Shown: positions 1 to 8,067 of the stretch, piece by piece
Layout: each line of letters begins with the position of its first letter
How positions within the stretch are numbered: position 1 is the first letter of the stretch
Source of the DNA: Chloroflexota bacterium
Lineage (GTDB): Bacteria > Chloroflexota > Dehalococcoidia > Bin125
Assembly: GCA_026707145.1 (NCBI GenBank)
Contig: JAPOXK010000020.1
Span: forward strand, 1 to 64,000
Length of the DNA: 64,000 nt
Direction of reading: 5' to 3'
Translations under genes and position numbers: made by a program
The notes under the pieces: generated by a model
The model's input: the letters and a program-made list of their open reading frames with translations, nothing else
The model's database searches: none
What the model was told of the DNA's origin: nothing

Positions 1-240
1 CTACATCATCTCACTGGATTACGGGCGCAGAGCTCAGCCTGTCCGCGGGTTGAGGATATCGCCACCAGAACGCCATGCGGCCGGCACTACCGTCTCGTCC
101 CAGAGCGCGTGGCGGTGCGCTGGATTGACGGGGAGCCCTGTGGGATCACCGCCGGACGGACGATACGGGTCAATGCCGATGCACGGTAACCACCGCGCGC
201 GGATCGTACTTGATGCGGTAAGCCAACCCCGACTCACCGC

Positions 241-839
241 TCAGCGCGGCTGCACCAGCATGCCATCCCCAGGAGAGAAGGCGGCGTGGCGCTCCGCCGC
301 CTGGGCGCTGCCGTAGGTGGCGCTGTAGCGGCGCATCATCTCCGGGGGAACTGTGCTCGAGTAGGTGCTGGACGTTGGGTTCACGCGCGTCGTGGGCGAT
401 CGCCCAGGTGGCAAAGGTGTGGCTGAAGCGATGGGTATGGACCCGGGGAACGTCGGCAGGTCGGCTGAGCCACCGTAGCAACTGCTTGAGCCCGTTGGGC
501 CGCAGCCGCACACCGGGGCGGAGGTACCCATTGCGGGTGACGAGGAAGGCGGCCCCGGGGCCGGTCCCCGGTCGGCGCAAGAGACGGCCGTGGCGGGGTC
601 GCAGCAGGCGAGCAAACGGGCGATCTCGGCGGGCGGCACGATCGTGCGAAGCAGGCGGACGTGCGGAGGCCGCAGAAGGGATCGTTGGCGATGTAGCCGG
701 CGGCGCGCAGCCAGGTGCAGAAACAGCGCACCTCGCGGAAGTAGCGGTCGCGGTTGGCAGGACGGTGGCTGGTGAAGCGGGCGAGGTAGGTTTTGATGAG
801 ATCCGGGAGGGACGGTGCGTCGGTTGGGGTGGGGTCCAT
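241..839 (-). pseudogene. Decayed tyrosine recombinase (phage-type integrase)
   Basis: Pieces of a tyrosine recombinase lie in at least two frames. The N-terminal SAM-like core-binding region runs from an ATG at 839 to about 665 (TYLARFTSHRPANRDRYFRE). A second frame from 639 begins MPPAEIARLLACCDPATA. A later stretch gives the catalytic box HTHRFSHTFATWA with its HxxR pair. The frame then changes again to PEMMRRYSATYG, which supplies the nucleophile tyrosine. The segment between the first two pieces and the HxxR box, which normally carries the first catalytic arginine, is missing. With two or more frameshifts and this deletion, no functional enzyme can be made. It is probably the integrase of a decayed mobile island. 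Confidence 0.75.
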
Positions 840-1072
840 GGCCCGTCCATGGACGCTCTGTTGGCGGCGGCAGTCAAGTCAAGAGTGAACGGCGCGCGCA
901 AGCGCCCGGTCGCCGATGTAGCGTCGGTTGTCCGTGCTGCACTGTGCCGATTGTGGAAAGGTGCCGACTCTCCGTCCTGGACACGTTTCGAACTCTGTGC
1001 ATGGCACCTGAACTCAAGTTCCAGCGCCTCTCAAGGAAATCCGGGCTCTTGACCTTGCGGCCTATAGGCTTT

Positions 1073-2281
1073 CTACCTAACTGCCTCGCACTTAATCTCC
1101 AACATCGTTTGCGGCATATCGATGGTGCCAAGGGCTGTGGTCCCAAGCGGGGTGAGCGTGGGGCGGTGATCGCCGAGATAGCGCTCGGCCACTTCGAAGA
1201 AGAGGTCAAAGTCGCGTAGATCGGTGTGGTAGGAGACGATTTCGACGACGCTATCCCAGCCGACGCCGCCAGCGTCGAGCAGTTTTTGCTGATTGTCGAA
1301 CGCTTGGCTGATGTGGGCCTCACGCCCATCCACAGAGCGGAGGTCGGCATCAATGCCGACTTGGCCGGTCATGTAGAGCGTACCATCGACCTTAACCACC
1401 GGCGTGTAGTGGAAATTCTCCACATGATTCTCATGGCCGGGGGGCGTGATGAACTCGCGCGGTCGGTTGCGAATGGCGAAGCACTGCATCTCTTCCATCA
1501 TGTGGGGCATATCGGGTGGGCCGAGAGCGCGCACCCCGACGCCGGTCCAAGCCGGGTAGTTGGGGTTCGTGAAGTAGCGGTCGTTGATGGAAAGGAGATC
1601 GACCGGTGGGCCATCGCCGAAGCGGGTGGGGAACCAGCCCTCACGAGTGTCGAGATGGAAGCTCTCACGCTGGACTACGTCGTCGAAGGTGGCGTCTGCC
1701 ACGGCGAGCAGGCGCTTGATGTTCTCGTACATCTGAACGTCCTGCGCCACGCGCCCCTCGAGTAGCTTGAGATCGTCGCTTATGCCGACCTGCCCCGTCA
1801 TGTAGACCTTGTCTCCGATGCGGATCACCGGGGTGTAGTGGAAACTATCGAGATGCGACTCCTGCCCGGGCGGCACGAGATATTCCTTGGGTTGTCCGAA
1901 ATCGACGAAGCAGCGCAGTTCGATGATCTGACCGGGAAGACGGAGGAACGGGACGGCTACGGCGGTCCAGGTGGGATAGTTGCGCGTGATGAAGCGGTCC
2001 TTGATCTTGAACATCAGGGGGATATCGCGCATGTCGGTGTGGTAGCTGTTCAGCGCGACCACGTCGTTCCAAGTCGCCCCGACCGCGTCCAGGAGCCGCT
2101 CTTGGTTCTGGAACGCGCGGGTGTATTGCGCCTCCCGCCCCTCAAGCGGTTGCAGGGCGTCGTCGACGCCGAGGGCGCCGGACATGTACACGACATCCCC
2201 CGCGCGCATGGTCGCCACTGACCGAAAGCGGTCGTAGAGTGGCTCCATCCCTGCCGGTGTGAGGGCCGTGATCTCAGTCAT
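1073..2281 (-). CDS. Three fused RidA/YjgF-YER057c-like domains
   Basis: 402 aa, with three RidA-like units at about 1-130, 131-270 and 276-402. Each has the family pattern of an xYMSG/xYMTGQxG strand and a late IxELRC/MxEMQC/LxEIKC strand. The linkers EYLVPPGQ and EFITPPGH, each followed by FHYTPV, are repeated, which shows internal duplication. Ordinary RidA is one domain of about 130 aa that forms a trimer and hydrolyses reactive enamines and imines with an arginine in a PARS motif. Here the equivalent positions read PTWT (103-106), PAWT (243-246) and PTLT (374-377), so that arginine is absent in all three. A covalent pseudo-trimer with another chemistry, or a binding role, is plausible. 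It overlaps the end of the upstream ATPase gene by 8 bases, so it belongs to the transporter operon. Confidence 0.8.
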   Translation of the reverse strand: MTEITALTPAGMEPLYDRFRSVATMRAGDVVYMSGALGVDDALQPLEGREAQYTRAFQNQERLLDAVGATWNDVVALNSYHTDMRDIPLMFKIKDRFITRNYPTWTAVAVPFLRLPGQIIELRCFVDFGQPKEYLVPPGQESHLDSFHYTPVIRIGDKVYMTGQVGISDDLKLLEGRVAQDVQMYENIKRLLAVADATFDDVVQRESFHLDTREGWFPTRFGDGPPVDLLSINDRYFTNPNYPAWTGVGVRALGPPDMPHMMEEMQCFAIRNRPREFITPPGHENHVENFHYTPVVKVDGTLYMTGQVGIDADLRSVDGREAHISQAFDNQQKLLDAGGVGWDSVVEIVSYHTDLRDFDLFFEVAERYLGDHRPTLTPLGTTALGTIDMPQTMLEIKCEAVR

Positions 2282-3383
2282 GGTGCTCTTGCGCTCCTCT
2301 CTGCGTTTCCCTCCCGATCAGCCGCCCGAAGTGGGCGGGTCCGATCGCGGCACTGTCACGACGGCGCGCCTCGCGACGGGTTTCGGTTGCGTCGAGGCGC
2401 CCGAGCCACTCCAGGGGGGCGGCCGCGCCCATCGGGTGGCACATGGCCCACCAGTCGCCGTTGTGACCGTCGACGTCCACGGCCCGGGGCCGCTGCTCTT
2501 CGCAAATCTCCTCGACCAGCGGACAGCGGGACGAGAGGGGGCAGCCGGGTGGCAGGTCGATGGGGCTGGGGATCTCACCGGCTAGGGGAAAGCGCCGAGC
2601 TTGACTCGTGGGATCCGGCCGGGAAACCGAGAGCAGCAGGGCGCGGCTGTAGGGATGCCGCGGGGTGTCGTAGAGCTCCTGCGTGGGGCCGAGCTCCATG
2701 ATCTCGCCCAGGTACATGATGGCGACGCGGGTGCTGATCTTCCGGATCGTGCTGAGATCATGAGAGATGAACATGTAGGAGACGCCGAGGTCGCGCTGCA
2801 GTTCGATCAGCAGGTCGATGATGCGGCGGCGTACGGAAAGATCGAGGGCCGAGGTCGGTTCGTCGAGAACGATGAGCTTGGGCTTCGTCGCGATCGCCCG
2901 GGCGATGGCGACTCGCTGGCGGGCACCGGCCGTGAGTTCACGGGGCCGTTTGTCCAAGAGATCGTCGTCCAGGCCGACGCGCTCCGTCAGCTGGTGGACC
3001 TCTGCTCGGCGCTCCCGGGGGCTCATGTTGGTATGGAATTTCAGTGGGTCCTCGATGATGCCGCGGATCGTCATCGTGGGATCAAAGGCCTCGCCGGGAT
3101 TCTGGTAGACGATTTGCATGTTGGCGCGGAGGTGGCGGAGGTCCGAGCGGCTCAGGGTCGCGAGGTCCATGCTCATGAACTCCACGGCGCCCGCGGTCGC
3201 ATCGAGCAGGCGGAGCACGCAGCGGCCGAGAGTAGTCTTCCCGGAGCCGCTCTCCCCAACCACGCCGAGCGTCTCCCCCTCGCCGAGCGTGAAGGAGACG
3301 CCATTGACCGCCGTCAACCGTTTCTTGGTGCCGGGCAGGTCGAACTGCTTCACCAAGTCCGCGACGCGCAGCAGCTCAGCCAT
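2274..3383 (-). CDS. Dpp/Opp-type ABC transporter ATPase, second subunit (DppF-like)
   Basis: 369 aa, cytoplasmic ATPase of a peptide/opine/nickel-type importer. Walker A is GESGSGKT (43-50), the Q-loop Gln is at 94, Walker B is LIVLDE (170-175) and the H-loop His is at 208. The C-terminal zone has the CPLSSRCP cysteine motif typical of the oligopeptide ATPases. The ABC signature reads LTAGA (150-154) where LSGGQ is expected, so this subunit offers a degenerate signature to its partner. It overlaps the DppD-like gene upstream and the triple-RidA gene downstream by 8 bases each, so it is clearly co-transcribed. The substrate is unknown. Confidence 0.9.
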   Translation of the reverse strand: MAELLRVADLVKQFDLPGTKKRLTAVNGVSFTLGEGETLGVVGESGSGKTTLGRCVLRLLDATAGAVEFMSMDLATLSRSDLRHLRANMQIVYQNPGEAFDPTMTIRGIIEDPLKFHTNMSPRERRAEVHQLTERVGLDDDLLDKRPRELTAGARQRVAIARAIATKPKLIVLDEPTSALDLSVRRRIIDLLIELQRDLGVSYMFISHDLSTIRKISTRVAIMYLGEIMELGPTQELYDTPRHPYSRALLLSVSRPDPTSQARRFPLAGEIPSPIDLPPGCPLSSRCPLVEEICEEQRPRAVDVDGHNGDWWAMCHPMGAAAPLEWLGRLDATETRREARRRDSAAIGPAHFGRLIGRETQRGAQEHHD

Positions 3384-4284
3384 GATTGCCGCTCTTCACA
3401 TAGTGTCCCGGAGCGATCTCGCTGTATCCCTCTTCCTCCGCCGACACGGTCGCGCCGTGGTATGCGTCGCTGGGGATCCCGGTCGCCTCATGCGTGAGCG
3501 CGATCAGCGCGTCGTTGACGAGTGCCTGGCTGGCCAGGTGGGTCGGCCTCGCGAAGAAAGACTCCACCGGACCGAATTCCACCAGTTCGCCGTCACCGAG
3601 GACGGCGACGGTGTCGCAGTTCTCGGCGACGATGCCCAGGTCGCGCGTCAGCAGCATGCTGGCCGAGCCGCGCTGGTCGATCAGCGCCTTCATCCGGTCG
3701 AGGACCTGGGCTGCGACGGTCACGTCCAGATCGCTGGTCGGCTCGTCGGCGATGAGCAGTTGGGGCTCGCAGATCATCGCCTGCGCGATCAGGATGCGTT
3801 GGGCCATGCCGCCGCTCAATTCGTGAGGATAGGCCTTGGCGCGCTCTTCGGCGTCGGGGATGCCGACCGAGTCCAGCACGTCGATGACGAGTTGCTCTTG
3901 TGCGGCCTTCTCAAGATCGAGGTGCGAGCGGATCACGTGCCGGATCTGGGTGCCGACGGTCTCCATCGGATTCAGGGCGTCCCGACCGCCGGTGAGGATC
4001 ATGGAGATCTCCATCCCGCGCAGCCGCCGCAGCTCGGCCTCCGGCTTCCACAACAGCTCGTCGCCGCGAAAGCGCGCGGAGCCTGAGCTGACCCGAAGCG
4101 TCTCCGGCAAGACTCCCAGCAGTGCCAGGGCAAGGACGGTCTTGCCCGTGCCGCTCTCGCCGACGATGCCAAGCATTTCGCCGGGACAGACCGCCAGCGA
4201 CACGCCCTTGAGGACGGCTTCGCCGCTGTCGATGCGGGAGACCCAGAGGTCGCGTATCTCGAGGATCGGCTCGGTGGTAGGCAT
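3376..4284 (-). CDS. Dpp/Opp-type ABC transporter ATPase, first subunit (DppD-like), with a degenerate site
   Basis: 302 aa. Walker A GESGTGKT (42-49), an intact signature LSGGM (156-160) and Walker B LLIADEPTSDLD (176-187) are present. Two residues normally essential for ATP hydrolysis are changed. The Q-loop Gln is replaced by Thr98 (MILTGGRD instead of MIFQxP), and the H-loop His is replaced by Arg214 (LLTRDLG instead of LLTHDLG). Both defects lie in the site this subunit forms with the signature of its partner, and that partner signature (LTAGA) is also degenerate. The reading frame is otherwise intact, so an asymmetric ATPase pair is more likely than a pseudogene. It lies 4 bases downstream of the permease gene. 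Confidence 0.88.
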   Translation of the reverse strand: MPTTEPILEIRDLWVSRIDSGEAVLKGVSLAVCPGEMLGIVGESGTGKTVLALALLGVLPETLRVSSGSARFRGDELLWKPEAELRRLRGMEISMILTGGRDALNPMETVGTQIRHVIRSHLDLEKAAQEQLVIDVLDSVGIPDAEERAKAYPHELSGGMAQRILIAQAMICEPQLLIADEPTSDLDVTVAAQVLDRMKALIDQRGSASMLLTRDLGIVAENCDTVAVLGDGELVEFGPVESFFARPTHLASQALVNDALIALTHEATGIPSDAYHGATVSAEEEGYSEIAPGHYVKSGNHG

Positions 4285-4288
4285 CGCG

Positions 4289-5173
4289 TTACTGCTCGAG
4301 CCGGCGGCGGAGCGCCTCGCCGACGACGGCCAGGGAGAAGACGGTGATGGCGATCGCCATGCCGGGGAAGATCGCCGGCCACCAGCGGCCCACGTAGAGT
4401 TGCTCCTGGCCCGACGAGATCATGAGGCCCCACTCCGGCGTCGGCGGTTTCACCCCTACCCCCAAGAAGGCAAGACCGGCGGTCAGCAGGATGGCGAAGC
4501 CCATGGTGGGCGAGGCCTGCACCACGGCGGCGCCGACGGAGTTGCGGGAGACGTTGACGAGCAGCACCCGCCAGAGGGGGCTGCCGGCGGCCGTCTGCGC
4601 TTCGATGAAGAGACGCTCACGGATATGGAGCACCTCGCCACGCACGAAGCGGAAGAAGATCGGGGTGAAGAGGAAGGTTAGGACACCGATCACACTCCAC
4701 AGGTCCGAGCCCACGACCCCGGCCAGTGCCAGGGCGACGATGAAGGCGGGGAAGGATTGCAGGATGTCCATGGTCCGATTGAGGAGCTCCGTCAGGAGGC
4801 CAGCGATGCCACCGCGGCCCTGGAAGAAGGTGCCGAACAGCCCGATCACGGAGCCGAAGGCGAGCGCGAGCAGGACGCTCAGGATGGCGATCAGCAGATC
4901 CACGCGCGGGGCGTAGATCACGCGGCTGAGGATGTCGGAGCCGTTGACGTCGGTACCGAACGGGTGGGACCAGGAGGGAGGCTGTAGGCGATCCTCGGGC
5001 ACGGGCAACTCCGGGTCGGCAAGGGGCAAGTGGGGGGCGATGAGGCCGAGGATGGCGATCGTCGAGAGGGCGATCACTGCCCCGAGAAAGAGCCAATCGC
5101 CATCGAACCAGCGCCAGATCCGTCCCGCGAGACTCCTCGTCCGTCGCTCCACTCCGAGAGAGGCAATGGTCAT
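4289..5173 (-). CDS. Dpp/Opp-type ABC transporter permease (DppC-like)
   Basis: 294 aa from the ATG at 5173, chosen because AGGGAGAG lies just upstream and because the longer frame to 5209 would run into the preceding gene. The protein has the DppC layout: a first membrane segment near residue 35-55, then the HPFGTDVNGSDILSR region that precedes the BPD_transp_1 domain, followed by several hydrophobic segments. It pairs with the DppB-like permease to form the membrane channel. The gap to the upstream gene is 10 bases. Permease identity is secure, substrate is not. Confidence 0.9.
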   Translation of the reverse strand: MTIASLGVERRTRSLAGRIWRWFDGDWLFLGAVIALSTIAILGLIAPHLPLADPELPVPEDRLQPPSWSHPFGTDVNGSDILSRVIYAPRVDLLIAILSVLLALAFGSVIGLFGTFFQGRGGIAGLLTELLNRTMDILQSFPAFIVALALAGVVGSDLWSVIGVLTFLFTPIFFRFVRGEVLHIRERLFIEAQTAAGSPLWRVLLVNVSRNSVGAAVVQASPTMGFAILLTAGLAFLGVGVKPPTPEWGLMISSGQEQLYVGRWWPAIFPGMAIAITVFSLAVVGEALRRRLEQ

Positions 5174-5183
5174 CGCGCTCTCC

Positions 5184-6203
5184 CTAGAGCCGGACTCGCG
5201 GGTCGGCAACGGCGTAGAGAATATCCACGATGAGGTAGGTCAGCATGGTGAAGGCGGCCGCGACGAGCAAGAAACCTTGCACCGCCAGGAGGTCCTTGCG
5301 GAGAACGGCTTCGACGGCGTATTGGCCGAAGCCGTTCCAGGCGAAGACCTTCTCCACCAGGACGGTGCCGCCGATCAAAAAGACGAACAGCACCCCGACG
5401 ATGGTGATGGTGGGGGGGAGTGTATTGCGGAAGAGGTACCAATAGACGTAGCGGCGGCGCATCCCGTGTACGCGCGCCGCTACCAGGAACGGCTCGCTGC
5501 GGTACTTCTCGACGGCCGCCGACACCGTCTTCAGCACCGCTGGCATGTAGACCAATACGAGCGTCAGCGTCGGCAGGACGAGGTGGGTGATGGCCGACTC
5601 GAAGGCGGCCCAGTTGCCGGCGATCAGGGCGTCGATCGGAACGAGGTAGGTCTTCTCGGGAGGTGCTGCCGTGCTGATGCTGATCTGTCCCAGCGGCGCC
5701 GGGGCGATTCCCGCGAGATGGAAGAAGAAAAAGATGAGGAGCAGCCCCATCCAGAAGTCCGGGATCGATCCGGCGAAGAAGCCGTACCAGGTCAGGAAGC
5801 GGTTGAGGATGCCGCGGGGGCGCAGGCCGGCCACGATGCCGATACTGGCGCCCAGCAACAGGCTGATCAGCGTGGCGAGCGTAATCAGCTCAAGAGTTGC
5901 CGGGAGGCGACGGCCGATATCCTCAAGGATCGGCTCCTGCGTCCGGAACGAGCGTCCCCAATCGGCTTGGACGACGTTGGTGATGTACTTGACGTATTGG
6001 ACGACGACGGGATCGTCGAGGCCGAGGCGCTCGCGCATCGCCTGGACCGACACTTCGTTCGTCGCGGCCGGCCCCAGGGCGAGGCGCGCCGGATCGCCGG
6101 GCGTCAGCTTGAGCAGCGCGAAGGCGATGATCGAGACAATGAACAGCTGGGGCAGGAGAAAGGCCACGCGCCGCGCTACGTAGCGCAGGAGCGCCCGATT
6201 CAT
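5184..6203 (-). CDS. Dpp/Opp-type ABC transporter permease (DppB-like)
   Basis: 339 aa with an N-terminal membrane segment (VAFLLPQLFIVSIIAFALLK), the TPGDPARLALG periplasmic motif typical of DppB/OppB, and a BPD_transp_1 domain with five further hydrophobic stretches. It forms the channel together with the DppC-like protein encoded next. It starts at ATG 6203, 57 bases after the stop of the upstream binding-protein gene, in the same direction. Codon use and GC content match the neighbours. Confidence 0.9.
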   Translation of the reverse strand: MNRALLRYVARRVAFLLPQLFIVSIIAFALLKLTPGDPARLALGPAATNEVSVQAMRERLGLDDPVVVQYVKYITNVVQADWGRSFRTQEPILEDIGRRLPATLELITLATLISLLLGASIGIVAGLRPRGILNRFLTWYGFFAGSIPDFWMGLLLIFFFFHLAGIAPAPLGQISISTAAPPEKTYLVPIDALIAGNWAAFESAITHLVLPTLTLVLVYMPAVLKTVSAAVEKYRSEPFLVAARVHGMRRRYVYWYLFRNTLPPTITIVGVLFVFLIGGTVLVEKVFAWNGFGQYAVEAVLRKDLLAVQGFLLVAAAFTMLTYLIVDILYAVADPRVRL

Positions 6204-6260
6204 CGCCCACGGCCTTGGCCGCGACAGCCCCTCCCGGCGATCAGCGTGGCGCTGCCCTCG

Positions 6261-7997
6261 TTAATTTTTGCGCAGCTCCCGGAAATAGAAGTTTTGCCAG
6301 GCGTACCAGACGAACCCTTCGATGTTGTCGCGAATCGCAATGGTGTAGTGCGGCTCGACCAGGAAGGTGAAGACCGCGTTCTCCAGGACCCGCTGATGCG
6401 CTGGCTGGACGGCGGCGATCCGGTCCTCAAGCGTCTGCGCCTTGATCGCCTCGTCCAAAATGGCGGTCACCTCGGGGTCCTCGATCAGTGAGAAATTCCC
6501 GATGACGTTGCGGTCGTAATAGTAGATGAAGAGGTTGTAGACCGGGTCCGACCCGCCCGGCGCATCGAGCCACAGCCCGAAGGGGATGGTGGTCCGCTCG
6601 AAGGACTGGGCGGCGAAATCCCCGTCCGGCAAGGGATCGAGGGCGACGTTGATATTGACCTCTGCCAGGTTGCGGGCAACGAGATTCGCGACCTGTTCCC
6701 AAAGCGGGAAGGCGGAGGTGTAGCTCAGAGGAATGTCGAAGCCATCGGCATAGCCGGCCTCCGCCATCAGAACTCGCGCCGTCTCGAAGTCGGGCTCGTC
6801 GCCGTAGGGCCAGAACTCCTCGTTCGTGCCCGGGAAGATCGTTGCGGCAGCCGCACGCCAGGGCGTCGCCTGACCGAGATAGACGCTCTCCGCGATCTCT
6901 CGCCGCGGCATCACGTAGTTGATGGCCTGGCGGACGCGGACATCGCCGAAGGGCTCGAAGATTTCGGGATTGGTGTAGAGGAAGAGGATGAAGTCGCTGC
7001 GCACGCCGATGGCGCGGACCCCGTCGGATTCGCCGGCCTGCACCTGCTGGTCGGGCGACAGGTTCTGGGCGATGTCGATCTCCCCCCGCTGCAGGGCGGC
7101 GAGCCGCACGGCCGCGTCCGGGATTACGCGATAGATGACCCGGTCGATCTGGGGCTCGGGGCCCCAGTAGTTGGGGTTAGGGATCCACACGACCTCTTGC
7201 CCCGGGGTCCAAGTCTCGATGGTGTAGGCCCCGAAACCGGCGCAGTTGGTCGTGGAGTATTCGGTCGCCCAGGGATCCTCTTCCGTCGCGTGGGCGATTG
7301 CGTCCGTGGAGTCCATGAAGGGGAAGTAGAGGTCGTCCCAGATGCGTCCCAAGAGACCGTTGGGGTTGAGGGCGTTGACCCGCACGGTGTAGTCGTCGAT
7401 GACGGTGGCCGGCTCCTCGGGGTCGAGATTCAAGAGCGTGACGTAGAAGAAGCCGACGCCCTCGAGGGCAAAGGCGCGCTCCAGTGACCAGACCACGTCG
7501 TCGGCCGTGAGTTCGTTCCCGGCGGCGCTGATGACGCCGGGGCGGATGTTGAGCACGACGCTCTGCCCGTCTGCGGCGAGTTCGGCGGAGAGGAGTTGCC
7601 AGGGTTCGCGCTCGCCCGCGTGGTCGGGGTATTGCAACCCCTGCCCTTCGGGCGGCGTATCGTAGGGGTAGTCGATCTTGGCGAAGTTGAAGCCTGCCTC
7701 GTAGCAGTTCCCGATGGACTCGAAGGTCTGGAAGTTCCCGAATGAGTAATCCTTGTCCACGCCGAGGGGCATGGCCGGGACGGCGATCGTCAGGACCACC
7801 TCTTCCTCCTCTTCCACGGCAGCGACCTCCGCGCTGGCGCTGACGTCGGCAGCGGGCTGCTCGGCGGTCTCCGCAGGGGGGGCGGGATCATCCCCACCGC
7901 AGGCGGCGGCGACCAGCGCGATGAGCATCAGCAACGCCACGCCAACCAGCGGCAGCCGCGATTCGCGCCCGGCGATCCAAGACCATTGACTCAGCAT
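6261..7997 (-). CDS. Extracellular solute-binding lipoprotein, family 5 (SBP_bac_5), copy 1
   Basis: 578 aa, with ATG at 7997 preceded by AAGGGGGA. The N-terminus is a Sec-type lipoprotein signal ending in the lipobox LVAAAC, followed by an acidic low-complexity linker. The mature part has family-5 features, including the WSLERAFALE and LAALQRGEIDIAQ segments and the conserved C-terminal IRDNIEGFVWYAW block. It delivers substrate to the DppBCDF-like system. It is a clear paralogue of the next gene upstream (8068-9795): long blocks are shared, for example NCAGFGAY and WTPGQEVVW. Two receptors for one channel suggest a broadened or split substrate range. Confidence 0.9.
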   Translation of the reverse strand: MLSQWSWIAGRESRLPLVGVALLMLIALVAAACGGDDPAPPAETAEQPAADVSASAEVAAVEEEEEVVLTIAVPAMPLGVDKDYSFGNFQTFESIGNCYEAGFNFAKIDYPYDTPPEGQGLQYPDHAGEREPWQLLSAELAADGQSVVLNIRPGVISAAGNELTADDVVWSLERAFALEGVGFFYVTLLNLDPEEPATVIDDYTVRVNALNPNGLLGRIWDDLYFPFMDSTDAIAHATEEDPWATEYSTTNCAGFGAYTIETWTPGQEVVWIPNPNYWGPEPQIDRVIYRVIPDAAVRLAALQRGEIDIAQNLSPDQQVQAGESDGVRAIGVRSDFILFLYTNPEIFEPFGDVRVRQAINYVMPRREIAESVYLGQATPWRAAAATIFPGTNEEFWPYGDEPDFETARVLMAEAGYADGFDIPLSYTSAFPLWEQVANLVARNLAEVNINVALDPLPDGDFAAQSFERTTIPFGLWLDAPGGSDPVYNLFIYYYDRNVIGNFSLIEDPEVTAILDEAIKAQTLEDRIAAVQPAHQRVLENAVFTFLVEPHYTIAIRDNIEGFVWYAWQNFYFRELRKN

Positions 7998-8067
7998 TGC
8001 GGTCCCCCTTCGCGCTCCGGCGCCGCGGCCGTGTCCTTGCCCTGCCCGTCCTGCGGACAGCCCGGCC

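Noticed and set aside
1-240. Possible gene at the left edge
   Set aside because: Short frames in both directions have no recognisable motif; the stretch may be further debris of the recombinase region.
840-1072. Possible attachment site or small gene between the recombinase remnant and the RidA gene
   Set aside because: No direct repeat of the tRNA-Gly end and no convincing frame were seen.
4932-6491. 519-residue plus-strand open frame
   Set aside because: It is antisense to the two permease genes and the end of the binding-protein gene and shows no domain motif.
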